From Acidobacteriota bacterium (GTDB taxonomy: Bacteria; Acidobacteriota; Blastocatellia; Pyrinomonadales; Pyrinomonadaceae): 6,291 nucleotides of DNA. Location: the NCBI GenBank assembly GCA_013813755.1, contig JACCRD010000094.1, positions 1-6,291 of the forward strand, in the 5' to 3' direction. The notes under the pieces are model-generated. The model did not search any database and had not been told where the DNA came from. It worked only from the letters and a program-made list of their open reading frames with translations. How positions within the stretch are numbered: position 1 is the stretch's first letter; each line of letters begins with the position of its first letter. Positions 1 through 5,454 of the stretch are shown one piece after another. The translations under genes and the position numbers were made by a program.

Positions 1-344
1 TGATTGCCAAAGCCGGAATCGTGACGCTCGGGTTATTTCTCGGCTTGACGGCGACGGTTTTTCTGACGCGCAAAGACTTTTCATTTCTCGGTCCGATTCT
101 GGCAATCGGCGGGTTTGTCGCCCTCGCGTTTATCTTTTCAGGCATTGTTTTTGGTTTCAGTCTGGGCAGTGTGTTTGCATTCATAATGGTTGCTTTCGCA
201 GGCGCGGCGATTCTTTATGAAACTTCCAACATTCTGCATCATTACCGACCAAATCAACACGTCGCGGCTTCCCTTTCACTTTTTGCCAGCGTCGCTTTGC
301 TTTTCTGGTATATACTGCGGATATTTATGGGTTCGAGAAATTAA
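1..344 (+). CDS. BI-1/YccA family integral membrane protein, C-terminal half (5' end outside window)
   Basis: The frame is open from base 3 to the TAA at 342-344, giving 113 visible residues. A GTG at 21-23 could be mistaken for a start, but six sense codons (IAKAGI) precede it in frame and the protein begins mid-domain, so the gene enters from the left edge. Roughly the last half of a family of about 230 aa is present. Four hydrophobic segments are visible at about residues 5-22, 28-50, 52-72 and 87-109, separated by the short basic loop TRKDFSF and by the loop YETSNILHHYRPNQH. That pattern, with the Y-[DE]-T-S motif before the last helix, is typical of the Bax inhibitor-1/YccA family (PF01027). 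Family members are membrane proteins linked to calcium leak (BsYetJ) or to modulation of the FtsH protease (E. coli YccA). Which role applies here cannot be told. The motif carries Glu (E73 of the visible part) where many relatives have Asp. A strong terminator follows, so this is the last gene of its unit. Confidence 0.85.
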   Translation, partial: IAKAGIVTLGLFLGLTATVFLTRKDFSFLGPILAIGGFVALAFIFSGIVFGFSLGSVFAFIMVAFAGAAILYETSNILHHYRPNQHVAASLSLFASVALLFWYILRIFMGSRN

Positions 345-418
345 TTTTTCTTAAATTGAAAACACGAAGCGATTTATTTTGACTCAAAAATATTCATTTC
401 AGAATTTTTCGCATTTTC

Positions 419-460
419 AAAAAAGGTTTTTGCTGATAGCAAAAACCTTTTTTATTTTTT
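419..460 (+). terminator. Intrinsic terminator after the BI-1/YccA gene
   Basis: A perfect 16-bp inverted repeat (419-434 pairs with 438-453, right arm agcaaaaacctttttt) encloses a 3-base loop, GAT. The right arm ends in six T and is followed by A and another run of six T. It lies 75 nt after the stop codon at 344. The left arm begins with a run of A, so the structure could also stop transcription on the minus strand, but no minus-strand gene ends here. Confidence 0.92.
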
Positions 461-558
461 AAACCTGAACCTTTTTCATACACCCGATGTCTCGATACAC
501 TCCACACGCTTATTAAGTTTTACCGCAGTAAACGAGAGCTTTAGAGCATTTGCCTATC

Positions 559-574
559 TGGCACGCTTCTTGTA
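559..574 (+). promoter_or_regulatory. Candidate sigma-54 (RpoN) -24/-12 promoter
   Basis: The sequence CTGGCACGCTTCTTGTA (558-574) matches the RpoN consensus YTGGCACG-N4-TTGCW at every fixed position except one: the C of the -12 GC is T (573). The GG (560-561) and GT (572-573) are in the required helical register. Transcription would start near 585, leaving a leader of about 65 nt before the ATG at 651. A sigma-70 reading of the same bases (TTGCCT at 550-555 with TATCCA at 573-578) is clearly poorer. If functional, the promoter would need an AAA+ enhancer-binding protein acting from upstream. The base change at -12 may weaken it. Confidence 0.6.
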
Positions 575-596
575 TCCATACCGTCGCAAGTCACAT

Positions 597-612
597 ACGT
601 TCAGTTTAACGT
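597..612 (+). repeat. Short inverted repeat in the leader of the DUF2383 gene
   Basis: ACGTT (597-601) and AACGT (608-612) form a 5-bp inverted repeat around a 6-base spacer, just downstream of the predicted transcription start and about 25 nt before the ribosome-binding site. It could be a small leader hairpin or an operator half-site pair. It is short enough to be chance. Confidence 0.25.
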
Positions 613-650
613 GAAGACAAATTTTAACTTTCAAACGGAGAATATTATAT

Positions 651-1106
651 ATGGCAAATCAAGATGTTATTTCAACGCTAAATAATTTAATTGCAACGTG
701 CAAAGACGGACAAAATGGTTTTCAGGAAGCGGCAGAAGGTGTCGAAAGGTCTGACTTAAAATCGCTTTTTTATGAGTGTTCGCAGCAGCGCAGCCAGTTA
801 GCAGGCGAATTGCAGCCGCTCGTCAGAGAATTGGGCGGTGATCCTGAAAACACCGGAAGCGTTGCCGCCGCTTTTCATCGTGGTTGGATAGATATTAAAT
901 CAGTTGTGTTGGGCAAAGACGAAACAGCTATTTTGAACGAATGCGAACGCGGGGAAGACGTCGCCCTCAACGCCTACAAAAAAGCTCTGGAAGAAACACT
1001 CCCGGCAAATGTTAATTCCGTTGTTCAGACTCAGTTTAACACGGTTAAAGCGACCCACGATAAAATCAGGGATCTTCGCGACAAATCGCGCGCGGCAAAT
1101 AGCTAG
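651..1106 (+). CDS. DUF2383 / PA2169-type four-helix-bundle (ferritin-like) protein
   Basis: This complete 151-aa soluble protein has no signal peptide or membrane segment. The ATG at 651 is set by GGAG at 637-640. The sequence reads as four amphipathic helices at about residues 4-32, 34-62, 88-115 and 118-147. The conserved family stretches are LNNLIATCKDGQNGF (10-24), RELGGDPENTGSVAAAFHRGW (59-79) and LNECERGED (95-103). This matches DUF2383 (PF09537, PA2169 family), a ferritin-like fold of unknown biochemical role, often found near stress-response genes. Acidic residues that might bind metal exist (E26, E29, E53, E99, E102), as does H136, but I cannot assign a complete di-iron site, so ferroxidase activity should not be assumed. 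The gene stands alone between its own promoter and terminator, facing the opp operon. The sigma-54-like promoter suggests inducible expression under stress or nutrient limitation (inference). Family assignment is firm; function is unknown. Confidence 0.9.
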   Translation: MANQDVISTLNNLIATCKDGQNGFQEAAEGVERSDLKSLFYECSQQRSQLAGELQPLVRELGGDPENTGSVAAAFHRGWIDIKSVVLGKDETAILNECERGEDVALNAYKKALEETLPANVNSVVQTQFNTVKATHDKIRDLRDKSRAANS

Positions 1107-1137
1107 AGTTAGAATTTCATTTCTCATTTCGATCCGC

Positions 1138-1167
1138 AAAAAAAGGAGCTTCACGCTCCTTTTTTTG
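1138..1167 (+). terminator. Intrinsic terminator of the DUF2383 gene (also works on the minus strand)
   Basis: The repeat GGAGC-TTCAC-GCTCC (1145-1159) is extended by seven A on the left pairing with T on the right, giving a 12-bp stem and a 5-base loop with a run of eight T (1160-1167). It starts about 30 nt after the TAG at 1104-1106. The A run at 1138-1144 becomes a U run on the minus strand, so it can also act as a second stop for opp transcripts coming from the right. Confidence 0.9.
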
Positions 1168-1174
1168 TTTTTGT

Positions 1175-1215
1175 AAAAAGTTGTGAAAACAGTTCTAAAA
1201 AATGTTTTCACAACT
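1175..1215 (-). terminator. Probable terminator of the opp operon
   Basis: A perfect 13-bp inverted repeat (agttgtgaaaaca at 1179-1191 with tgttttcacaact at 1203-1215) encloses an 11-base loop. Read on the minus strand it lies 22 nt after the oppF stop codon and is followed by five T (1175-1179). The stem is AT-rich and the loop long, so it is weaker than the neighbouring hairpin at 1138-1167. Together they form a tandem barrier between convergent genes. Confidence 0.7.
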
Positions 1216-1237
1216 GACGACAAGCTAGAATATGCTC

Positions 1238-2302
1238 TTAATTTCCGACAACCTTCAACCCACTTTTCTCATTTTCTTCAATAGACGGATAATCCGCTGA
1301 AATTCTAATGCATGCCGCATAATGTTTTGATTTTATTTCAACCAACTGCGGTTCAATTTTTTTGCATTCCGCAATTGCATATGGGCAGCGCGTATTAAAA
1401 TGACAGCCGCTCGGCGGATTGATCGGCGAAGGAACATCGCCGGTTAAAATAATTCTTGTGCGTTTAGCTTCGATTGTCGGATCAGGAACAGGAACGGCGG
1501 AAATCAAAGCTTTCGTATACGGCATCAGGGGATCGCTGTAAACTTCTTTCCCTTGACCGAGTTCGACGATTTTGCCGAGATACATCACCGCTACCCGGTC
1601 GGACAAATGCCGGACGGCACGTAAATCGTGTGAAATAAACAGATATGTTAAATCTTTTTCCGTCTGAAGTTTCTCCATCAAATTCATAATCTGCGCTTGA
1701 ATCGAAACGTCCAATGCGGAAATCGGCTCGTCGGCAACGATAAATTCCGGGTCAACCGCCAGAGCGCGCGCAATTCCGATGCGCTGTCTTTGCCCGCCGG
1801 AAAATTCGTGTGGGTAGCGTTTTACGAAGCGCCGATTGAGTCCGACGGTTTCCATTAAATCCTGTACTTTGTTGTCAACGCTTTCGCCTTTTGCCAGATT
1901 AAATGTTCGAATCGGCTCTCCGATAATATTTCCGATTGTCATCCTCGGGTTCAGGCTCGCGTATGGATCCTGGAAAATCATCTGCAGATTTTTACGTTCT
2001 TCACGCATTGCAGTCTGCGAAAGATTTGCTAAATCTTTTCCGTTATAAAAAACTTGCCCGCCGGTTGGTTCAGTAAGGCGTAAAATCGCTTTTCCGAGAG
2101 TTGATTTTCCGCAGCCGGACTCGCCGACAAGACCGAGCGTTTCTCCTTTTTTGATGTCAAAGGAAACACCGTCAACCGCTTTGACAACCCGTCGAACCGG
2201 GCTCCCGCCGGTAATTTTATCGATAAATCCACCGCCGCCGAGATTGTAATGAACCTGTAAATTTTGCAGAGAGATAAGATTGTTTCCGTTGTTTTCCGTC
2301 AT
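1238..2302 (-). CDS. oppF: Oligopeptide/dipeptide ABC importer, ATP-binding subunit OppF
   Basis: This 354-aa cytoplasmic ATPase powers peptide uptake with OppD. Visible elements in order are: Walker A GESGCGKS (60-67), Q-loop FQDP (110-113), signature FSGGQRQR (167-174), Walker B FIVADE (187-192), D-loop SALD (195-198) and switch histidine H225 in FISHDL. All catalytic residues are present. An N-terminal insertion (about 22-38, glycine-rich then basic) before KAVDGVSF is usual for OppF/DppF. The C-terminal oligo_HPY extension has four cysteines, C300, C306, C313 and C331 (CX5CX6CX17C), the pattern linked to a [4Fe-4S] cluster in some Opp/Dpp ATPases. The ATG shares its first base with the oppD stop (TAATG), and AAGGAG lies at 2317-2322 inside oppD, so translation is probably coupled. 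It is the last gene of the operon. Substrate choice (oligo- or dipeptide, or another small molecule) cannot be read from this subunit. Confidence 0.93.
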   Translation of the reverse strand: MTENNGNNLISLQNLQVHYNLGGGGFIDKITGGSPVRRVVKAVDGVSFDIKKGETLGLVGESGCGKSTLGKAILRLTEPTGGQVFYNGKDLANLSQTAMREERKNLQMIFQDPYASLNPRMTIGNIIGEPIRTFNLAKGESVDNKVQDLMETVGLNRRFVKRYPHEFSGGQRQRIGIARALAVDPEFIVADEPISALDVSIQAQIMNLMEKLQTEKDLTYLFISHDLRAVRHLSDRVAVMYLGKIVELGQGKEVYSDPLMPYTKALISAVPVPDPTIEAKRTRIILTGDVPSPINPPSGCHFNTRCPYAIAECKKIEPQLVEIKSKHYAACIRISADYPSIEENEKSGLKVVGN

Positions 2303-3321
2303 TAGTTTACTTCTCTCTCCTTAAGCGATTCAGCATATACTTCTTTGGCAAAATGGCACAGCGAAAAATGGTTTTCGTTAATTTGTACAAAAGGCGGATA
2401 CTCGCGCACGCAAATATCCTGCGCTTTTTCGCACCGTGGTGAAAACGGACAGCCCGGCGGAAGATGCGCCACATCCGGCGGCAAACCCGGTATTTGATAA
2501 AGTTCCGTTCCTTGTTCGTGCGCGGGGTCAGGCACCGATTTTAACAAACCTTTGGTGTATGGATTGGCAGGAGTGGCAAAAAGTTCGGCGGTTGGTGCGA
2601 TTTCAAAAACTTTCCCTGCATACATCACAATGATTTTCTCGGTCATTCCGGCAACCACGCCCAAATCATGCGTAATAAGAATAACGCTGGTGCCGAGTTT
2701 TGTTTTTAGATCTTTGATGAGTTCTAAAATCTGCGCCTGAATCGTGACGTCAAGTGCCGTTGTCGGTTCATCGGCAATCAGCAGTTCAGGTTCGCAGCTT
2801 AAAGCCATCGCAATCATCACGCGCTGGCGCATACCGCCTGAAAATTCGTGCGGGTAACTGTTGACGCGACTTTCAGCATCCGGAATACCGACGATTTCGA
2901 GCATTTTAATCGCGTGTTGGTAGGCTTGTTCTTTGGAATGTTTTAGATGAAGTTGTGTGACTTCCATTAACTGTGTCGAGATTTTCAAGAACGGATTTAA
3001 GGATGTCATTGGATCCTGAAAAATCATCGCAATCCGTTTGCCGCGAATTTTTCGTATCTCATCAATCGAAAGTTTTCGCACATCAATGCCGTCAAAAATA
3101 ATATCGCCGTCAACAATTTTCCCGGGCGGTTCAGGAATAAGACGCATAATCGATAGATTAGTCACCGATTTCCCGCTCCCCGATTCACCAACAATACCGA
3201 GCGTTTCGCCTTTTTTCAGTTCAAATGTAATTCCGTCAACGGCTTTAACAACACCGTCTTCAGTTTGAAAATATGTTTTTAGATTTGTTACAGAGAGTAT
3301 TGTTCCATTTTGATTGCTCAT
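2302..3321 (-). CDS. oppD: Oligopeptide/dipeptide ABC importer, ATP-binding subunit OppD
   Basis: This 339-aa cytoplasmic ATPase pairs with OppF under the OppB-OppC channel. Motifs are: Walker A GESGSGKS (45-52), Q-loop FQDP (101-104), signature FSGGMRQR (160-167; the Met is typical of OppD/DppD), Walker B LLIADE (180-185), D-loop TALD (188-191) and switch histidine H218 in LITHDL. The C-terminal oligo_HPY region begins near NPYTKGLL (253-260). It ends with C291, C297, C304 and C322, spaced CX5CX6CX17C exactly as in OppF, consistent with an iron-sulfur cluster. The ATG at 3319-3321 has only a weak purine-rich site (AGAAG at 3329-3333) before it. It lies 49 nt after oppC and overlaps oppF by one base. 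Length and motif set are normal for the family, and nothing suggests inactivation. Confidence 0.93.
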   Translation of the reverse strand: MSNQNGTILSVTNLKTYFQTEDGVVKAVDGITFELKKGETLGIVGESGSGKSVTNLSIMRLIPEPPGKIVDGDIIFDGIDVRKLSIDEIRKIRGKRIAMIFQDPMTSLNPFLKISTQLMEVTQLHLKHSKEQAYQHAIKMLEIVGIPDAESRVNSYPHEFSGGMRQRVMIAMALSCEPELLIADEPTTALDVTIQAQILELIKDLKTKLGTSVILITHDLGVVAGMTEKIIVMYAGKVFEIAPTAELFATPANPYTKGLLKSVPDPAHEQGTELYQIPGLPPDVAHLPPGCPFSPRCEKAQDICVREYPPFVQINENHFSLCHFAKEVYAESLKEREVN

Positions 3322-3362
3322 TTATTTTCTTCTAACCGATTTTCGAAATTCTGCTAAACACC

Positions 3363-3376
3363 TCTAGAATCTAGAA
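3363..3376. repeat. Tandem 7-bp repeat across the oppC stop codon
   Basis: TCTAGAA occurs twice in direct succession (3363-3369 and 3370-3376). On the minus strand this gives two copies of TTCTAGA, the first of which supplies the last bases and the TAG stop of oppC. It may be a small slippage duplication that left a spare copy after the stop. It has no evident function. Confidence 0.6.
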
Positions 3377-4327
3377 TTTACGTGTTTGCGGATCCAGCGC
3401 ATCGCGCAAACCGTCGCCTAAAAAATTCAGTGAAAACAACGTCAATGCCATCGTTACACCTGGAAAGATAAGCTGCCACGGGAACACTGAAATATTCTTA
3501 ATGCCGTCTGCCGCCAAACTTCCCCACGATGCAAATGGTGCTTGGACGCCAATTCCCAAAAACGAGAGAAATGCTTCGGATAACATTACGCTCGGGATAG
3601 TCAACGTCGCATAAACAATCACTGGACCCAGAGCATTCGGAACAAGATGGCGGAAAATGATCGAAGTGGTTGAAACGCCGGTTGCCCGCGCCGCCAACAC
3701 AAATTCTTGATTTTTCAGTGAAAGAATCTGCCCGCGAACCACCCGCGCCATCGTCAGCCACGAAACCAAACCCAGCGCAAAGAAAAGTAAAATAATTTGG
3801 CTTAAACCCTGCCCGCCGCCGAGAGAATTTGCAATTGATTGAATCCATTCAGGCGTGTTCGGTCCGCCGAAAACCGAGAGCAGAACGATAACGATTAGTA
3901 TATATGGAATCGCGTAAATAATGTCCACGACGCGCATCATAAAATTGTCGATTTTGCCGCCGAGATAACCAGCCGTTGCACCGTAAGAAACACCGACAAT
4001 CAAGGATACAATTGTCGAAATCACGCCGACCATCAGGGAAATTCTGCCGCCCTGCAAAACGCGCGCTAAAATATCGCGCCCCGAATCGTCTGTTCCCATC
4101 GGATGCTGAAGCGATGGTGGAAAAGACTTTATCAACTCGCCTTCGGGCGGAATGTAATCGAACGTGTAGCCGGTTGTCCAACGAATTATCGCCGGTCCAA
4201 CGATGACGGCAATGACCATAATAATCATTACAATCAAACCGAAAACAGCCAATTTATTTTTCAGCAGTCGCCGCCAGGCGTCTTTCCAGAGCGATGTTCC
4301 TTTTACTGTTTCTACATTTTCTGCCAT
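3371..4327 (-). CDS. oppC: Oligopeptide/dipeptide ABC importer, permease subunit OppC
   Basis: This 318-aa inner-membrane permease forms half of the peptide channel. I start it at the ATG at 4325-4327 (MAENVETVKG). An in-frame TTG at 4354 would add nine residues (TKFWFIKF after the start), but neither site has a Shine-Dalgarno and the added segment does not resemble OppC N-termini. An OppC_N-type region (SLWKDAWRRLLKNKLAVFGL, 12-31) leads into the first membrane helix (about 26-48). A periplasmic stretch with HPMGTDDSGRD (75-85) comes next, then helices near 97-120, 133-153, 177-198, 233-257 and 283-303. The EAA loop that contacts the ATPases is at 208-231 (AARATG, then FRHLVPN). The end LGDGLRDALDPQTRK is a family hallmark. 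A loop at about 154-176, including GGGQG, looks somewhat longer than in E. coli OppC. The gene sits 165 nt after oppB, the widest gap in the operon. Confidence 0.92.
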   Translation of the reverse strand: MAENVETVKGTSLWKDAWRRLLKNKLAVFGLIVMIIMVIAVIVGPAIIRWTTGYTFDYIPPEGELIKSFPPSLQHPMGTDDSGRDILARVLQGGRISLMVGVISTIVSLIVGVSYGATAGYLGGKIDNFMMRVVDIIYAIPYILIVIVLLSVFGGPNTPEWIQSIANSLGGGQGLSQIILLFFALGLVSWLTMARVVRGQILSLKNQEFVLAARATGVSTTSIIFRHLVPNALGPVIVYATLTIPSVMLSEAFLSFLGIGVQAPFASWGSLAADGIKNISVFPWQLIFPGVTMALTLFSLNFLGDGLRDALDPQTRKF

Positions 4328-4392
4328 AAATTTTATGAACCAAAATTTTGTCAACTTGCAATATTAAATTTTCAATTGAGTTTGATTTTATC

Positions 4393-4421
4393 GTTTTACC
4401 CTTTTTGAGGATTCTTGCCAA
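4393..4421 (-). promoter_or_regulatory. Possible internal sigma-70-type promoter before oppC
   Basis: On the minus strand, TTGGCA (4416-4421) and TAAAAC (4393-4398) are separated by 17 bases and match the -35 and -10 consensus at 5/6 and 4/6 positions. The start would fall near 4386, about 60 nt before the oppC ATG. In AT-rich DNA such matches arise by chance, so this is only a candidate for separate expression of oppCDF. Confidence 0.25.
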
Positions 4422-4426
4422 ACGGT

Positions 4427-4461
4427 AATATCCAATTATTGGCTGTTTAACCAATGATATT
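4427..4461 (-). repeat. Interrupted inverted repeat in the oppB-oppC spacer
   Basis: AATATC (4427-4432) pairs with GATATT (4456-4461), and inside it ATTGG (4438-4442) pairs with CCAAT (4451-4455). A 5-base bulge lies on one side and the loop is 8 nt. The total is 11 bp, mostly A-T. No T run follows on the minus strand, so it is not a terminator. It could be an mRNA-stability hairpin, an operator, or chance. Confidence 0.35.
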
Positions 4462-4492
4462 TTTTCTAATTCGACAACTGCTGTCATAACTT

Positions 4493-5410
4493 TTATTCGT
4501 AGCGAATACGCGGGTCTAAAAATGCGTAGGAAATATCAACCAATAAATTGAAAATCATTATCAGAATCGAAAGAAAAGCGACGATGCCGAGAATCAAAGG
4601 CTCGTCCCGGTTCAAAACCGCCTGAATGAAGATATTACCCAAACCGGGAATTGCAAAAACTCTCTCGACGACGACGGTTCCGGCAAGCAGCGCGGCGAGT
4701 GCAGGACCAGTAAATGATACGACCGGAATTAAACCGCCGCGCACCGCGTGTTTGAGTAATACTGTCAGTTCACTCAAGCCTTTCGCTCGTGCCGTTCGAA
4801 TATAGTCCGAACGCAACACTTCAAGCATTCCAGCACGCGTCAGCCGTGCGATGTATGCTGCATAGATCGCTGCTAATGTAATGACGGGCAGCACATAGCT
4901 TAAAACGCCACCGGTTCGAGCCGGAGGAAACCAATAAAGCCACAGCGAAAAAATCAAAACCAAAATTGGACCTAAAACGAAATTCGGAACTGAAAGCCCG
5001 AGCATCGCCAGAGACATCGAACCGTAATCAGCTGCCGAATTTTGTTTGAGCGCGGCAATGATTCCGGCAGCTAAACCGATAGCGAGCGCGAGCAGATAAG
5101 CGAGAATACCGATTGTCGCCGAATACGGAAAATGCCGCCGGATGATTTCATTAACGGACTGCCCTTCGTATTTGAGCGAATCGCCGAAATCTCCGCGCAC
5201 GATATTACCGAGCATAATTCCGTATTGCTGATAAACAGGCTTATCGAGTCCATATTTTTTCTTTATATTTGCTTCGATGGCGGCGGGCAATTTCTTTTCG
5301 CCTGAATAAAAGCTGCCTGGCGCCATCCGGATCAAAACCCACGTCAAGGTCACGACGAGCAGAGCCATCGGGATAATAATTAACAATCGGCGAATGATAT
5401 AACTGAGCAT
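4493..5410 (-). CDS. oppB: Oligopeptide/dipeptide ABC importer, permease subunit OppB
   Basis: This 305-aa inner-membrane permease partners OppC. It begins with the family-typical MLSYIIRRLLIIIPM and a first helix at about 9-29. A periplasmic segment follows, with the hallmark KKYGLDKPVYQQY (51-63) and RGDFGDSL (72-79). Further helices lie near 98-121, 134-160, 172-190, 232-250 and 272-294. The EAA coupling loop is at 202-230 (DYIRTARAKGLSE, then KHAVRGGLIPV), and the ending VDISYAFLDPRIRYE is typical. The loop reads RGGLIPV where relatives often have RNALIPV or a similar form, a mild variation. The ATG at 5408-5410 is the only sensible start, although no Shine-Dalgarno is seen upstream (the preceding bases are AATATAAAAT). 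It lies 44 nt after oppA and is surely cotranscribed. The length is normal. Confidence 0.93.
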   Translation of the reverse strand: MLSYIIRRLLIIIPMALLVVTLTWVLIRMAPGSFYSGEKKLPAAIEANIKKKYGLDKPVYQQYGIMLGNIVRGDFGDSLKYEGQSVNEIIRRHFPYSATIGILAYLLALAIGLAAGIIAALKQNSAADYGSMSLAMLGLSVPNFVLGPILVLIFSLWLYWFPPARTGGVLSYVLPVITLAAIYAAYIARLTRAGMLEVLRSDYIRTARAKGLSELTVLLKHAVRGGLIPVVSFTGPALAALLAGTVVVERVFAIPGLGNIFIQAVLNRDEPLILGIVAFLSILIMIFNLLVDISYAFLDPRIRYE

Positions 5411-5454
5411 ATTTTATATTTTGGCTGACGTTTGATTATGTTTGGAAAGTTCAA

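Larger units (their letters stand above)
345..650. other. 306-bp intergenic region with terminator, promoter and leader
   Basis: This spacer holds no convincing gene on either strand. The first 70 bases are AT-rich and lead into the terminator at 419-460. Bases 461-558 show no repeat or known element I can name. They are where an activator site would be expected if the sigma-54-like promoter at 559-574 is real, but I found no clear dyad there. Bases 585-650 would be the untranslated leader of the DUF2383 gene, with GGAG at 637-640 ten bases before the ATG. Confidence 0.7.
4328..4492 (-). other. 165-nt oppB-oppC spacer with a short open frame
   Basis: The other visible gaps in this operon are 44, 49 and -1 nt, so this AT-rich spacer stands out. 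On the minus strand an ATG at 4485-4487, five bases after the oppB stop, opens a 77-codon frame (MTAVVELEKISLVKQP...). The frame crosses the whole spacer and runs 74 nt into oppC in another phase. It has no Shine-Dalgarno, no recognisable domain, and its second half is simply oppC read out of frame, so I do not call it a gene. The spacer also contains an interrupted inverted repeat (4427-4461) and a sigma-70-like promoter candidate (4393-4421). Confidence 0.5.

Noticed and set aside
21..344. GTG at 21 as the true start of the BI-1/YccA gene
   Set aside because: The frame is open upstream to the window edge and the product would lack the first half of the domain, so the gene is cut by the window, not short.
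379..407. Sigma-70 promoter TTGACT with GAATTT before the first terminator
   Set aside because: The -10 element is poor and any transcript would run straight into the terminator at 419-460.
900..1223. 107-codon minus-strand open frame opposite the DUF2383 gene
   Set aside because: It runs antisense to a clearly recognised gene and through both terminator hairpins, with a protein rich in F, R and C that resembles no family. It is a shadow frame.
3498..4181. Minus-strand frames of 116 and 110 codons inside oppC
   Set aside because: They are out-of-phase readings of oppC with arginine- and cysteine-rich translations and no domain. OppC itself is well conserved in its own frame.
4325..4354. TTG at 4354 as the start of oppC
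   Set aside because: It lacks a Shine-Dalgarno and adds a hydrophobic stretch (FWFIKF) unlike OppC N-termini. The ATG at 4327 gives a normal-length protein, though the point is not proven.
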